Assembly: GCA_001465015.1 (NCBI GenBank)
Contig: LNEO01000209.1
Location: 1-44,383, forward strand
From: Deltaproteobacteria bacterium Ga0077539
GTDB taxonomy: Bacteria; Myxococcota_A; Polyangia; Polyangiales; Ga0077539
DNA length: 44,383 nucleotides
Direction of reading: 5' to 3'
Of the stretch, positions 16,622 to 25,329 are shown piece by piece (position 1 is the first letter of the stretch; each line of letters opens with the position of its first letter). A model generated the notes under the pieces. The model did no database searches. It was not told where the DNA came from and saw only the letters and a program-made list of their open reading frames with translations. The position numbers and the translations under genes were made by a program.

Positions 16622-17179
16622 ATGTCCGACCGCAGCCGAGACGGCGCCGAGGCGCCCTTCAGCGAGCACAGCCCCCACGAGACCGACGCGTTCAAGGCGC
16701 TCGCTCGCCGCTGGGCCGCGACCGTCACCGTGCTCACCGGCCGAAGGCGCGACGACGCTGGCGCCGCAGCGCTCGACGGTTTCACCGCGACCGCGTTTCT
16801 CACGGTCTCGATCGACCCTCCCATCGTCCTTGTGAGCGCCACTCAACAGTCGAGCGCCGGAGCCCTCGTCCGCGAGTGCGACCACTTCACGGTCAACCTG
16901 CTCAGCGACGGGCAGCGTTCGATCGCCGAGCGCTTCGCGATGCCGCTCGAGTCGCGCGGCGACGCGTTCGCTACGATCGAGCACGAGCTCGACCCTCGAG
17001 GCGCCGCGGTCATCGCTGGCTCGCTCGGCGCGTTTTCGGGCAGCGTTCGGTCCCTGATCGACGCGGGCGACCACGTGCTCTTGCTGCTCGACGTCTCGCA
17101 CATCCGCGTGGCACGAGAAGAGCGCTCGCCGCTGCTCTACCTCGATCGCGCGTTTCGTCGCGCGGGTGACAAGCTCTAG
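16622..17179 (+). CDS. flavin reductase-like protein
   Basis: This is a 185-residue FMN-binding split-barrel protein of the flavin reductase (DIM6/NTAB) family, which supplies reduced flavin to partner monooxygenases. Family motifs are DGFTATAFLTVSIDPPIVLV (about residues 47-66), the serine/alanine segment QQSSAGALVRECDHFTVNLLS, and an ERFAMP segment in place of the usual ERFA. No flavin-dependent monooxygenase lies nearby. ATG 16622 sits 165 bases from the divergent PstS-like gene; a perfect TTGACA (16577-16582) lies upstream but lacks a good -10. Its TAG stop is interleaved with that of the convergent kinase gene in a CTAG palindrome. Confidence 0.85.
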   Translation: MSDRSRDGAEAPFSEHSPHETDAFKALARRWAATVTVLTGRRRDDAGAAALDGFTATAFLTVSIDPPIVLVSATQQSSAGALVRECDHFTVNLLSDGQRSIAERFAMPLESRGDAFATIEHELDPRGAAVIAGSLGAFSGSVRSLIDAGDHVLLLLDVSHIRVAREERSPLLYLDRAFRRAGDKL

Positions 17180-17907
17180 CGAGCGGCGGGGGCGTAGTGC
17201 AGCGCCCCTGCGCCGTGCGACAACACCGCGCGAAGCAGCGCGTTCACCTCGGACGGAAAGCTCACGAGATCCAGCTCGGTCGTGTCCGCGACGACCAGCG
17301 CCGTGTCCGTGTATCTCGCGAAGAAGTGATCGTACGCGTGCGCGAGGTCCGTCAGGTATCCGCGGTCGAAGTTGGCCTCGTAGTCCCGCGCGCGCCGAGC
17401 GATTCTCTCGAGCAACACGTCGATGTCCGCGCGCAGATACACCACCACGTCGGGCTTCGCGAGCCTGGGCGCGAGCGCCTCGAACATCTTGTCGTACAGC
17501 GAGAGCTCGGCGTCATCGAGCGTGAGCGCAGCAAAAATCCGGTCCTTCGCGAACAGGTAGTCCGACACCGTGCGCCGTCGAAACAGCTCTTCTTGCGCGA
17601 GCTCGAGCTGCTGCCGAAAGCGCGACAGCAAGAAGAACGACTGCGTCTGAAACGCCCACCTTCGCCGGTCTTGATAGAAATTCGCGAGAAACGGGTTCTC
17701 TTCGAAGACCTCGAACACCTCGCGCGCGCCGAGCAGCGAGGCGAACGAGCGGGTGAGGGTCGTCTTTCCGACGCCGATGGGGCCCTCGACCACGATGTAG
17801 CGCGCCGCAGACGCTTCGAGCTTCGCATCGTCGTGCGAAGGTGCGCGCGCCTCGGGCTCCTTGGAGATCCCCGGCAGCGAGAGCTCGCGTGAACTCGCAG
17901 CGACCAT
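17176..17907 (-). CDS. deoxynucleoside kinase
   Basis: This is a 243-residue deoxynucleoside kinase (deoxyadenosine/deoxyguanosine kinase type), which phosphorylates salvaged deoxynucleosides. It shows a P-loop, VEGPIGVGKTTL (about residues 39-50); ENPFLANFYQD, which binds substrate; the Gln-rich QTQSFFLLSRFRQQ; the DRIFAALTL segment; VVVYLRADIDVLLERIARR with the lid arginines; and a YDHFF segment. ATG 17907 leaves a 35-residue variable leader before the kinase fold; the open frame continues upstream without support. It is divergent from the GMC oxidoreductase (127-base gap) and convergent with the flavin reductase. Confidence 0.9.
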   Translation of the reverse strand: MVAASSRELSLPGISKEPEARAPSHDDAKLEASAARYIVVEGPIGVGKTTLTRSFASLLGAREVFEVFEENPFLANFYQDRRRWAFQTQSFFLLSRFRQQLELAQEELFRRRTVSDYLFAKDRIFAALTLDDAELSLYDKMFEALAPRLAKPDVVVYLRADIDVLLERIARRARDYEANFDRGYLTDLAHAYDHFFARYTDTALVVADTTELDLVSFPSEVNALLRAVLSHGAGALHYAPAAR

Positions 17908-18034
17908 CGCGCGGAAGAAAACAACGGACCGGTCCCGCCGCAAAGAAAACGACAGCGACGGCCGCGCCGAGCGCGCTTCGTAACCCGCGGTCGCCCTCGT
18001 CGCGGGCGAGCGCGAGAGCGTACCATCGCTCGCG

Positions 18035-19771
18035 ATGGCAACGGACGCAGTGAGGTCAGCAGGCACGCAGGACAGCGAGGGCGGGGTGCTCGACGTCCTG
18101 GTGATCGGCTCGGGGTTCGGGGGCAGCGTCTCCGCGTTGCGCATGTCCGAGAAGGGCTACTCGGTCACGGTGCTCGAGCGCGGCAAGCGCTTCGCACCCA
18201 CGGATTTTGCCAAGACCAACTGGGAGGTGCGGCGCTCGATCTGGCTGCCGCTCGCGAAGTGCTTCGGGATCCTGCGGCTCTCGCTGTTCTCGGATGTGTT
18301 CGTGCTCTCGGGCGCGGGCGTGGGCGGCGGCTCTCTGGTGTACGCGAACACGTTGTATGTCCCGCCGACTGCTTTCTTTCGCAACGGTCCGTGGGCGAAG
18401 ATGAAGGACTGGGAGGCCGAGCTCGCGCCGCACTACCGCGTGGCGCAGTTTCTGTTGGGCGTGACGCAGAACACGTTCGAGGGCGAGCCCGATCACGTGT
18501 TGAAGGCGATCGCGGACGAGCAAGGCAAGGGGCACACGTACGTCCGCACGCCCGTGGCCGTGTACTTCGGAACGCCGGGCAAACGCGTCCCCGACCCCTA
18601 CTTCGGCGGACAGGGCCCGGACCGCGCGGGCTGCACCCTCTGCGGCGGCTGCATGGTGGGATGCCGACACGACGCGAAGAACACGCTCGACAAGAACTAC
18701 CTCTACTTCGCGGAGAAGCTCGGCGCGAAGGTGCAGCCCGAGCGCACGGTCACGCGCGTGCGCGCCCTGTCCGATGGGACCTACGAGGTCGAGCACGTGC
18801 GCAGCGGCGCGTGGTTCGCGCGGGATCGACAGGTGGTGCGCGCTCGAAAGGTGGTTCTATCCGCGGGCGTGCTGGGGTCGGTGAAGCTCCTGCTCGAAGC
18901 GAGGGAGCGCGGCGACCTGCCGAACGTGTCCGACGCCCTCGGCGCGAAGGTGCGCACGAACTCCGAGGCGATCCTCGGGGTAGACGCTGCCGCGCCGAAA
19001 GAGAGCTACTCGAAGGGCATCGCGATCACGTCGTCGTTTCATCCCGACGAGCACACGCACGTCGAAGTGGTGCGCTACTCCGAGGGCTCGGACGCGCTCG
19101 TCCCGCTGACCACGCTGCTCACCGACGGCGGGGGAAAGGTCCCGCGCGTGCTGCGTTGGATCGGTAACATCGCGAGGCGACCTTTGACGTGGCTGAAGAG
19201 CTTGTGGCCCTTTGGCCGCGCGAAGCGGGGCGTGTTCTTGCTGGTGATGCAGACGCTCGACAACTCGATCTCGCTTCGATTTCGCCGCAAGTGGACCCGA
19301 CTGTTCACGCGTTCGTTCGACACCGACCGCGGCGATGGCGCGCCCAACCCCACGTACATCCCGCTGGGAAACGAGGTCGCTCGGGTCTTCGCCAAGAAGG
19401 TCCGCGGCAACGCGTACTCGTCGATCATGGAGGTGCTCTTCGATGTTCCCACGACGGCGCACATCCTCGGCGGTGCGGCGATCGCGCCGTCCCGAGAAGA
19501 CGGCGTGATCGGCGAAGACGCGCAGGTGTTCGGCCACCCGGGGCTGTATGTGTGCGACGGCTCGATGGTCCCGGCGAACCTCGGCGTGAACCCGAGCCTC
19601 ACGATCACCGCGCTCACAGAGTACGCGATGAGCAAGGTCCCTGTGCGCGAAGGAGCAACGCCCCGCCCCGCGCTCGACCCAGCGTTCGTCGCAGAGCGCG
19701 TCGCGTCCATCGAGGCGCTCGCGGCAAAGCGAAAGAACAAGAGCCTTCAAGTGTACGGCGCCGGGGTCTGA
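18035..19771 (+). CDS. cholesterol-oxidase-type GMC oxidoreductase
   Basis: This is a 578-residue FAD-dependent GMC-family oxidoreductase, closest to the bacterial cholesterol oxidase/ChoD-like branch. The FAD dinucleotide site is VLVIGSGFGGSVSALRM (about residues 22-38), followed by LERGKRF, the second flavin loop SGAGVGGGSLVYANTLY, the ferredoxin-like cysteine cluster CTLCGGCMVGC (about 206-216) characteristic of this branch, and the C-terminal HILGGAAI, LYVCDGSMVPANLGVNPSLTITAL. The last contains the Asn-Pro of the GMC active site. The branch oxidises sterols or other alcohols; the substrate here is not shown. A metallo-hydrolase gene follows 49 bases downstream on the same strand. A basic, hydrophobic stretch near residues 370-400 (PLTWLKSLWPFGRAKRG) may touch the membrane. 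Confidence 0.9.
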   Translation: MATDAVRSAGTQDSEGGVLDVLVIGSGFGGSVSALRMSEKGYSVTVLERGKRFAPTDFAKTNWEVRRSIWLPLAKCFGILRLSLFSDVFVLSGAGVGGGSLVYANTLYVPPTAFFRNGPWAKMKDWEAELAPHYRVAQFLLGVTQNTFEGEPDHVLKAIADEQGKGHTYVRTPVAVYFGTPGKRVPDPYFGGQGPDRAGCTLCGGCMVGCRHDAKNTLDKNYLYFAEKLGAKVQPERTVTRVRALSDGTYEVEHVRSGAWFARDRQVVRARKVVLSAGVLGSVKLLLEARERGDLPNVSDALGAKVRTNSEAILGVDAAAPKESYSKGIAITSSFHPDEHTHVEVVRYSEGSDALVPLTTLLTDGGGKVPRVLRWIGNIARRPLTWLKSLWPFGRAKRGVFLLVMQTLDNSISLRFRRKWTRLFTRSFDTDRGDGAPNPTYIPLGNEVARVFAKKVRGNAYSSIMEVLFDVPTTAHILGGAAIAPSREDGVIGEDAQVFGHPGLYVCDGSMVPANLGVNPSLTITALTEYAMSKVPVREGATPRPALDPAFVAERVASIEALAAKRKNKSLQVYGAGV

Positions 19772-19820
19772 CCGATGTCCACCGAGGTCCGTTTCGCGCA
19801 TCCTGTGCTACCAGCGCCGA

Positions 19821-20558
19821 GTGCGGCCCTCACCCGTCCTCGGTCCCTTCCATCGCGTCCGCGGAATGCTGGTATCGAACGTCTTCGTCCTCGACGGCGG
19901 ACCTGGCGATCGCTTCGTGATCGACTGTGGACACCGGCTCGAGCGGCGCACCCTCCTCGCGGGGCTGCGAAATCTCGGTTTTTCTCCCCGCGATCTCACC
20001 GGTGTCCTCCTCACGCACCATCACTCGGACCACGCTGGCAACGCAGGGTTTCTTCGGAGCGAGTTCGGGATTCCGGTCTTCGCCCACGAAGCAGACGCCG
20101 CGGTGTTGGAGGGCAAGACCGCAGCGCCCGCCATGGTCAGCCGCACGGGGGATCCCTTCGCGCGCTTGTTCGTAGCGATCGAGAATCGCACAGCGACCCG
20201 CGTGATCGTGGATCGCGCGCTCGTCGGAGGTGAAACGGTCGGCAGCCTCGAGGTCCACCACGCTCCAGGACACACTCGTGGGTCGCTGCTCTTTCGACAC
20301 GCGGGCACGCGCAGCCTGCTCTCGGGCGACGCGCTGTTGGCGGCCGTTCCGCCGCTGACCATCGTCCAGAAGATGTGCCTCCCGCACCCGGACTACGCCG
20401 TCTCGCTCGAGCAAGCAGTGGGCTCGCTCCGCGCGTTTTGCAGAACGGGTCTGCCCTTCGAGCACCTGCTCGCGGGCCACGGTCGCCCGATCGTCGGCGG
20501 AGCCCGCGCGCAAACAGAAGCCCTGCTCGCGAGTCACAGTCGAGCGCGCGACGCGTAG
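19821..20558 (+). CDS. metallo-beta-lactamase-fold hydrolase
   Basis: This is a 245-residue zinc hydrolase of the glyoxalase II-like MBL superfamily. The metal-binding motif is LLTHHHSDHAGN (about residues 63-74), the later histidine HHAPGHTRGS, the aspartate in LLSGDALLAAVP, and the final histidine LLAGHGRPI. These provide a full dinuclear zinc site, so an active enzyme is expected; the substrate is unknown. GTG 19821 is used because it includes the first beta-strand region before NVFVLDGG; an in-frame ATG at 19866 would remove it. It follows the GMC oxidoreductase by 49 bases and probably shares its transcript. Confidence 0.85.
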   Translation: MRPSPVLGPFHRVRGMLVSNVFVLDGGPGDRFVIDCGHRLERRTLLAGLRNLGFSPRDLTGVLLTHHHSDHAGNAGFLRSEFGIPVFAHEADAAVLEGKTAAPAMVSRTGDPFARLFVAIENRTATRVIVDRALVGGETVGSLEVHHAPGHTRGSLLFRHAGTRSLLSGDALLAAVPPLTIVQKMCLPHPDYAVSLEQAVGSLRAFCRTGLPFEHLLAGHGRPIVGGARAQTEALLASHSRARDA

Positions 20559-20585
20559 CGTCTACGTAGATCACCCTCCGCGCTG

Positions 20586-22202
20586 CTAGAACCGATACTC
20601 TTCGAAATCCAACGCGCGCGTCACGCTGGTGCGCACCGGGCGTCCGTCGTCCGTCGAGCGCCAGAGCACCAGCGATCCGCGCTCGATCCGCGCGACGTCC
20701 GTCGTTGTGTCTCCGTCGAGCCGTCCCTGCGCTTGAACAAACGTTCGACGCTCGTTGCCCACGTCCTCGACGGTGACCACGCCCGAGGGGCCGCGTCGCG
20801 CGCCGGCGATCACCCAGTTGCGGCGCTCGCCGTCCCACCCGGTGTGGACGATCGCGTCGAGGATTCCGTCACGCGTGACGTCCTCGAGGTACACCCCCCA
20901 GCCGCCGCGCGTGAGCCTGACTCGTCCGCGCTGCGTCCACTGCGTGCCCTGACCGGTGTACCAGAGCAGCTCGCTGTCGCGGTTGGTCGCGGCATACCCA
21001 TTGTTGTGCTTCACCACCACGAGGTCCGGTCGGTTGTCTCCGTTGACGTCACCGAACTCCATCCCAGCGCAGTCTACGCCGCCCGCGACGAGCACGCGCG
21101 GCGCTTCGAACTGACCGTTCGCCCGTCCGCGCGCCCACCACACGTTGCCTCCGCGCGATCCTCCGCGTTCGGACGTGAAGTACGCGCAGATCCCGAGGTC
21201 GCGTCGCCCGTCGCCGTCGAGGTCGGCCACGAGCGCGCGCTGCACGAACAACTGCTGCCCGGACGGCGCGCTCGGCGAGAACATCGCGCGCTCTACGATG
21301 CCGTCATTTTGCAGGTAGAACACGCGCAGGCCGTCGCTGCACGTGAGCACGATCTCGTCGGTTCCTCCGAGCGCGAGCTCGCCCATCCAGACCGAGTCCA
21401 TGGCGCTGCACGGCTGCAGTCGGGCGAACTCTTCGACGCCCGAGCCCGCAGCGCTCGGGTCGATCACCACCGCCGGCGCGACGCCGCTGTCTGTTGGCTG
21501 AGCCGCGCTCGCGTCTTCGGGATCGTCCGAGGCGCCGCCGTCTTCGTCGTCGACCGGCCGCGCGTCGTCGGTGACGTCGTCGGTCGCGTCCGACATCGAG
21601 CCGTCGTTCGCTACGTTGTCGTCCAACGCGTCACCGGACACGTCGCTCTCGGCGTCGGTCTCTGCTGGGCTGCCGGACGCATCTTCGCTCGCGCTGTCTG
21701 TCGATGCGCTGACGGCGCCGCTCTCTGCGTGAGAGTCCGCGCTGGCGTCCCCACGAACGCCACCGTCGCCGAGGCCCGTTTGCGCGCCGCCTGCTCCCGA
21801 GGGCGGGGTCGCGAGCCAGCGACCGATCGCGGTTGTTGTGCGCTTGATCCACGGGGCTGCGCCGGGGTGACGCGCGCCGACGCCTTGCAGTTTTCTCCCA
21901 GAAAACGCGCGGCCAAACAGCAGTGGACCCACGATCGCGAGCAGCGCCACGACCCCGCAGAGCCCTGGCCACAGCTCCCACCACCGCGCGTTTTCGCCGA
22001 GTCGACGAAACGCGGGGAGCAAGAGCCGGGTGAGCAACGAGGGCAGCCCGAGCACCACGAGCGCCGTCACCGTGATCGCTGCCCAGAGGGGCATCGCCCC
22101 GTCGACGAGCACGAACACAAACAGCGCCGCGACGCACCACAGCAGCAGGCCCACGAAGAAGCGGGTAAATCCCCAAGCGAATCGCGCGCCGTTGGACGCC
22201 AT
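20586..22202 (-). CDS. membrane-anchored FG-GAP (VCBS) repeat protein
   Basis: This is a 538-residue protein with an unusual order of parts. Three hydrophobic segments come first (about residues 8-33, 36-60 and 75-98). Next is a long low-complexity Asp/Ser/Ala/Thr-rich acidic linker (about 130-245). A C-terminal FG-GAP/VCBS-type beta-propeller follows, with calcium-loop motifs such as ADLDGDGRRDLGIC, GDVNGDNRPDLVVV and EDVTRDGILDAIV. FG-GAP proteins normally sit outside the cell and bind ligands or calcium. The three-segment anchor and acidic linker suggest the propeller is held away from the inner membrane. No neighbour explains its role. ATG 22202. Confidence 0.75.
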   Translation of the reverse strand: MASNGARFAWGFTRFFVGLLLWCVAALFVFVLVDGAMPLWAAITVTALVVLGLPSLLTRLLLPAFRRLGENARWWELWPGLCGVVALLAIVGPLLFGRAFSGRKLQGVGARHPGAAPWIKRTTTAIGRWLATPPSGAGGAQTGLGDGGVRGDASADSHAESGAVSASTDSASEDASGSPAETDAESDVSGDALDDNVANDGSMSDATDDVTDDARPVDDEDGGASDDPEDASAAQPTDSGVAPAVVIDPSAAGSGVEEFARLQPCSAMDSVWMGELALGGTDEIVLTCSDGLRVFYLQNDGIVERAMFSPSAPSGQQLFVQRALVADLDGDGRRDLGICAYFTSERGGSRGGNVWWARGRANGQFEAPRVLVAGGVDCAGMEFGDVNGDNRPDLVVVKHNNGYAATNRDSELLWYTGQGTQWTQRGRVRLTRGGWGVYLEDVTRDGILDAIVHTGWDGERRNWVIAGARRGPSGVVTVEDVGNERRTFVQAQGRLDGDTTTDVARIERGSLVLWRSTDDGRPVRTSVTRALDFEEYRF

Positions 22203-22326
22203 TGATCAACTGATCGGGCGTATCGCACCTCTGGGGGGCTTGTGGCAACCCGCGCCCTGGGCTTCGGTGTCGAGCGATCGTCGAAAATTCCCGTCTTTGC
22301 TCGCGACTGGCTTACCCTCGTGACTC

Positions 22327-22800
22327 GTGAGCATTTCTGCCCGCGTCGACGCTCTCGGGCGCATTCATATGTTCTCGGGTCTCACTCGACGATCGCTCGA
22401 ACGCATCGCAGCGATCGCCTCCGAGGAGTCACATGGTCTCGGAACCGTGCTCTTTCGCGCGGGTGACCCCGGGGACAAGCTCTTCTTGATCCTCGACGGC
22501 AAGGTGCGCATTTCCCGCGATGTTCCTGGGCTCGGTGAAGAGGCCCTCGCGGTGTTGGGCGAGGGGGACTACTTCGGCGAGATGGCCCTGGTCGACGACG
22601 CGCCGCGCTCGGCCGACGCGCGCGTGCACGAGCGCTGCAAGCTCTTGGCGATCGACAAAGACGCCATGCAGCACCTTCTCTTTCTTCACAAAGAGATCGC
22701 CTACGAGATCCTGTGGAACGTCGTGCGGACGCTCGCCGCTCGCCTCCGCGAGACCAACGAGAAGATGACCTTCCTCGCCGCGAGCGGGAAGTTCAGCTGA
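22327..22800 (+). CDS. stand-alone cyclic-nucleotide-binding domain protein
   Basis: This 157-residue protein is a single CNMP-binding domain (Crp/PKA-regulatory type) without the helix-turn-helix of Crp. It has a helical start (FSGLTRRSLERIA), beta-roll glycines (FRAGDPGDKLFLILDGKVRI) and the phosphate-binding cassette GDYFGEMALVDDAPRSADA (about residues 84-102). The cassette keeps the Glu and Arg needed to bind cAMP or cGMP. The C-terminal helices (LWNVVRTLAARLRETNEKM) could mediate dimerisation. It is probably a signalling module acting by protein contact. GTG 22327 start. Its stop overlaps the convergent Lgt-like gene by 8 bases. Confidence 0.88.
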   Translation: MSISARVDALGRIHMFSGLTRRSLERIAAIASEESHGLGTVLFRAGDPGDKLFLILDGKVRISRDVPGLGEEALAVLGEGDYFGEMALVDDAPRSADARVHERCKLLAIDKDAMQHLLFLHKEIAYEILWNVVRTLAARLRETNEKMTFLAASGKFS

Positions 22801-23956
22801 CCGTCGCGAGCTCGCTCGCCGGTTGTCCCGCCGTTCGCGCTCGCCAGCCGTACGCGAGCACGCCGATCGCAGCGCTCGTGAGGCCGATCCACTGCGACGT
22901 GGTCAGCCCCGCGCTCGTGCCGCGCTCGACGTCGTCGCGCACGAGTTCGAGCCCCGAGCGCGCGAGACCGTAGAGCACCATGAAGCTCAACGAGACCTGC
23001 CCATCGAAGCGTCGCCTCGGCCAGAGCCATCGTTGCCACGCGAAGAGCGCCAACCCCAGCACGAGCTCGTAGAGCTGCGTCGGGTGCACCGCGAGGCTCT
23101 CGGTGATGGTCCCCGGCAGCACGCATCGATCGCCGCGCATGACCCCGTGCGCTTGCTCGCAGAGCTCGCGGGTGAGCCGCACGCCCGCGTGCGTGTGCTG
23201 CCACCACGCGGGAGATCCTTCGCCCGTCGGCCATCGCGGAAATCGCCCCAGCCGCTCGAGCCACGCGGGCGCTTCGCTCGACAGCGCCATCCCGAAGTCG
23301 CACCCGGCGAGAAAGCACCCGAGCCTTCCAAACGCGAGGCCGAGCGGCATTCCCACGGTCGCGATGTCGGTCCACTGCCACACCAGCGTCCGAGACCGCT
23401 TCGCAAAGGCCCACACCCCGAGGACGCCCGAAATGAACCCGCCGTACACGACGAAGCCGTTGGCGCGGGGATAGAGCACGCGCTCCCACAAGACTCGCCC
23501 GTCGCTCGCGACGAACTCGGCCTTCCACTGGACGATCAGGTAGAGCCCGCGCGCGCCGAGCAGCGCTGTGGCCGCCGCGACAGCGCAAAATGTCCAGTAT
23601 TTCGCCGATGGAATCGCGATCCGACGCGAGAGCGAGAGGCCCGCGAAGCACCCCATCAAGATCCCCGTCGCGAGCAACACGCCGTACGAATAGATGGGCA
23701 CCACGCGCCAGGGCTCGACGAAGGTCGAGCCGTGACGCAGCGCTGCGCCGAGCCCGTCCCGCGCGACCGCGGGTGCGCCGAGGACGAACAGCGCGACGGA
23801 CACGAGCGCGAACCACGCGTACATGAGCGCGTCGTCGCTGCTCACAGAACGCCCACGAAATCGAGCGACCCCCCACGCGATCGGGCCGGACAAGAGCGCC
23901 GCCAGCGCCAGCGCCTTGATCACGAACCCAGGGACGAGCACGAGCACCGGATGCAT
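22793..23956 (-). CDS. lgt: prolipoprotein diacylglyceryl transferase (variant)
   Basis: This is a 387-residue multi-spanning inner-membrane enzyme of the Lgt family, which attaches diacylglycerol from phosphatidylglycerol to the lipobox cysteine of prolipoproteins. It contains the RLGCFLAGCDFG segment, HPTQLYELVLGL, and RSGLELVRDD with the usual Arg and Glu. It differs from E. coli Lgt in two ways: the HGG motif is YGG (GFVVYGGFISGV), and a roughly 55-residue loop (WLERLGRF...DRCVLPG) is inserted before HPTQLYE. It also has an N-terminal extension with about two extra membrane segments. The many lipoproteins in this window would be its substrates if it is active. ATG 23956. Confidence 0.85.
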   Translation of the reverse strand: MHPVLVLVPGFVIKALALAALLSGPIAWGVARFRGRSVSSDDALMYAWFALVSVALFVLGAPAVARDGLGAALRHGSTFVEPWRVVPIYSYGVLLATGILMGCFAGLSLSRRIAIPSAKYWTFCAVAAATALLGARGLYLIVQWKAEFVASDGRVLWERVLYPRANGFVVYGGFISGVLGVWAFAKRSRTLVWQWTDIATVGMPLGLAFGRLGCFLAGCDFGMALSSEAPAWLERLGRFPRWPTGEGSPAWWQHTHAGVRLTRELCEQAHGVMRGDRCVLPGTITESLAVHPTQLYELVLGLALFAWQRWLWPRRRFDGQVSLSFMVLYGLARSGLELVRDDVERGTSAGLTTSQWIGLTSAAIGVLAYGWRARTAGQPASELATVS

Positions 23957-23988
23957 TCGCGCGCAGAAAGGGCCACGCCCGCGACCGA

Positions 23989-24006
23989 TTCGTCAACTGT
24001 CACGAA
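23989..24006. promoter_or_regulatory. inverted repeat in divergent promoter region
   Basis: TTCGT, eight bases, ACGAA lies midway in the 92-base gap between the divergent lgt and FAD-oxidoreductase genes. It is short, so it is only a possible operator shared by the two promoters. Confidence 0.25.
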
Positions 24007-24048
24007 ACACTTCCGACGACGAGCGCGTACTGTGCGCTCAGAGGTCGC

Positions 24049-25329
24049 GTGGCTGCTCGTCGTGTCGTCATCATCGGAAACGGTGTCGCGGGCATCACCG
24101 CGGCCCTGGATATCCGGGCGCGAGACGATCGCGCCGAGATCACCGTGGTCTCCGACGAGAGCGACTATTTCATCGCGCGCACGGCGTTGATGTACGCGCT
24201 CATGGACAAGCTCCCGCGCAAGGGGCTCGAGCCCTACGAGCGCCACGTCTACGACCGCCAGCGCATCACCCGCGTCCGCGGCCGGTGCGTGGACCTCTCT
24301 GCCAAGAGCCGCACCGTCACGCTCGCCGACGGCGCGAAGCTCCCCTGGGACGCGCTGGTGATCGCCACGGGGGCGCGGGCTCGAGCGCTGGATGTTCCTG
24401 GAATTTCAGAGGTGAAATCGGGGGTCGTCAACTTCGTCTCCCTCTCGGACCTCGACGCGTGCGAGGCCCTGATCCCCTCGACGCGGCGCGCGGTCGTGGT
24501 CGGCGGAGGGCTCATCGGCGTCGAGCTGGTCGAGTCGCTCGTTCACCATCGCTTGCCTACGACCTTCGTGGCCCGCGAGAAGTGGTACTGGCCCGCAGGC
24601 TTGTGCCGCGAAGAAGGCGAGCTCGTCGCCGCGCACATTCGAAAGCGCGGGGCGGACCTTCGCATCGAAGAGACGATCTCGTCGGTGAGCGTCGACGGAA
24701 GCGGTCGCGTATCGGGCGTGACGCTCGGCTCGGGCGACAGCGTCCCGTGCGAGCTGTTCGGCGTGGCCATCGGCGTCGAGCCTGACGTCGAGTGGCTGGC
24801 TCGCTGCGAGAGCGCTCCTGTGATCGATCGAGGCGTGGTGGTCGACGAGCACCTTCGCACGAGCGTCGATGGCGTGTGGGCCATCGGGGACTGCGCCGTC
24901 GTTCGCAGCGCGAATCGCTCGGTGTACGAGCCCATCTGGTACACGGCCAAGCGCCACGGAGCCTTCGTCGCGAGGCAGCTTACCGGATCGAAGGAGCGCT
25001 ACGTGCCTCCGGTGTTCGTCAACAGCGCGAAGTTCTTCGAGCTCGAGTACACGACCGTGGGCGACGCCGGAGAGCTCGGGGCGCGCTCGCTCTATCTCTC
25101 GCTGCCGAACAAGGAGGTCACCGTGCGGCTCATCGAGCGTGACGGCGCCCTCAGCGCGTTCAACGCGATCGGCTCGCGCTGGGACACGACGGTGATCGCG
25201 CGCTGGATCGACGAGCAGCGATCGATCGACTGGGTGAGGTCTCACCTTCGTGAGGCGCAGTTCGACGTGGAGTTTGGTCGCGCTCGCATCGAGCGCATGG
25301 TCGAGAGAGAGCTCGAGGTGCGGCAGTGA
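24049..25329 (+). CDS. FAD/NAD(P)-dependent oxidoreductase
   Basis: This is a 426-residue two-dinucleotide-fold flavoprotein of the pyridine nucleotide-disulphide oxidoreductase class (NADH oxidase/ferredoxin reductase-like). FAD site VVIIGNGVAGITAALDI (about residues 6-22), the connecting VIATGARARALDVPG, NAD site AVVVGGGLIGVELVESL (about 147-163) and FAD-closing VWAIGDCAVV (about 282-291). It has no redox-active CxxxxC pair. It is translationally coupled to the next gene (GTGA overlap), a membrane Fe-S protein that is its likely electron partner. GTG 24049 has an AGAGG ribosome-binding site. I infer that it feeds electrons from NAD(P)H into, or receives them from, that membrane ferredoxin. 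Confidence 0.88.
   Translation: MAARRVVIIGNGVAGITAALDIRARDDRAEITVVSDESDYFIARTALMYALMDKLPRKGLEPYERHVYDRQRITRVRGRCVDLSAKSRTVTLADGAKLPWDALVIATGARARALDVPGISEVKSGVVNFVSLSDLDACEALIPSTRRAVVVGGGLIGVELVESLVHHRLPTTFVAREKWYWPAGLCREEGELVAAHIRKRGADLRIEETISSVSVDGSGRVSGVTLGSGDSVPCELFGVAIGVEPDVEWLARCESAPVIDRGVVVDEHLRTSVDGVWAIGDCAVVRSANRSVYEPIWYTAKRHGAFVARQLTGSKERYVPPVFVNSAKFFELEYTTVGDAGELGARSLYLSLPNKEVTVRLIERDGALSAFNAIGSRWDTTVIARWIDEQRSIDWVRSHLREAQFDVEFGRARIERMVERELEVRQ

Noticed and set aside
22823..24190. Plus-strand frame opposite lgt
   Set aside because: His/Arg/Pro/Glu-rich mirror frame without any family pattern, whereas the minus strand encodes clear Lgt motifs.
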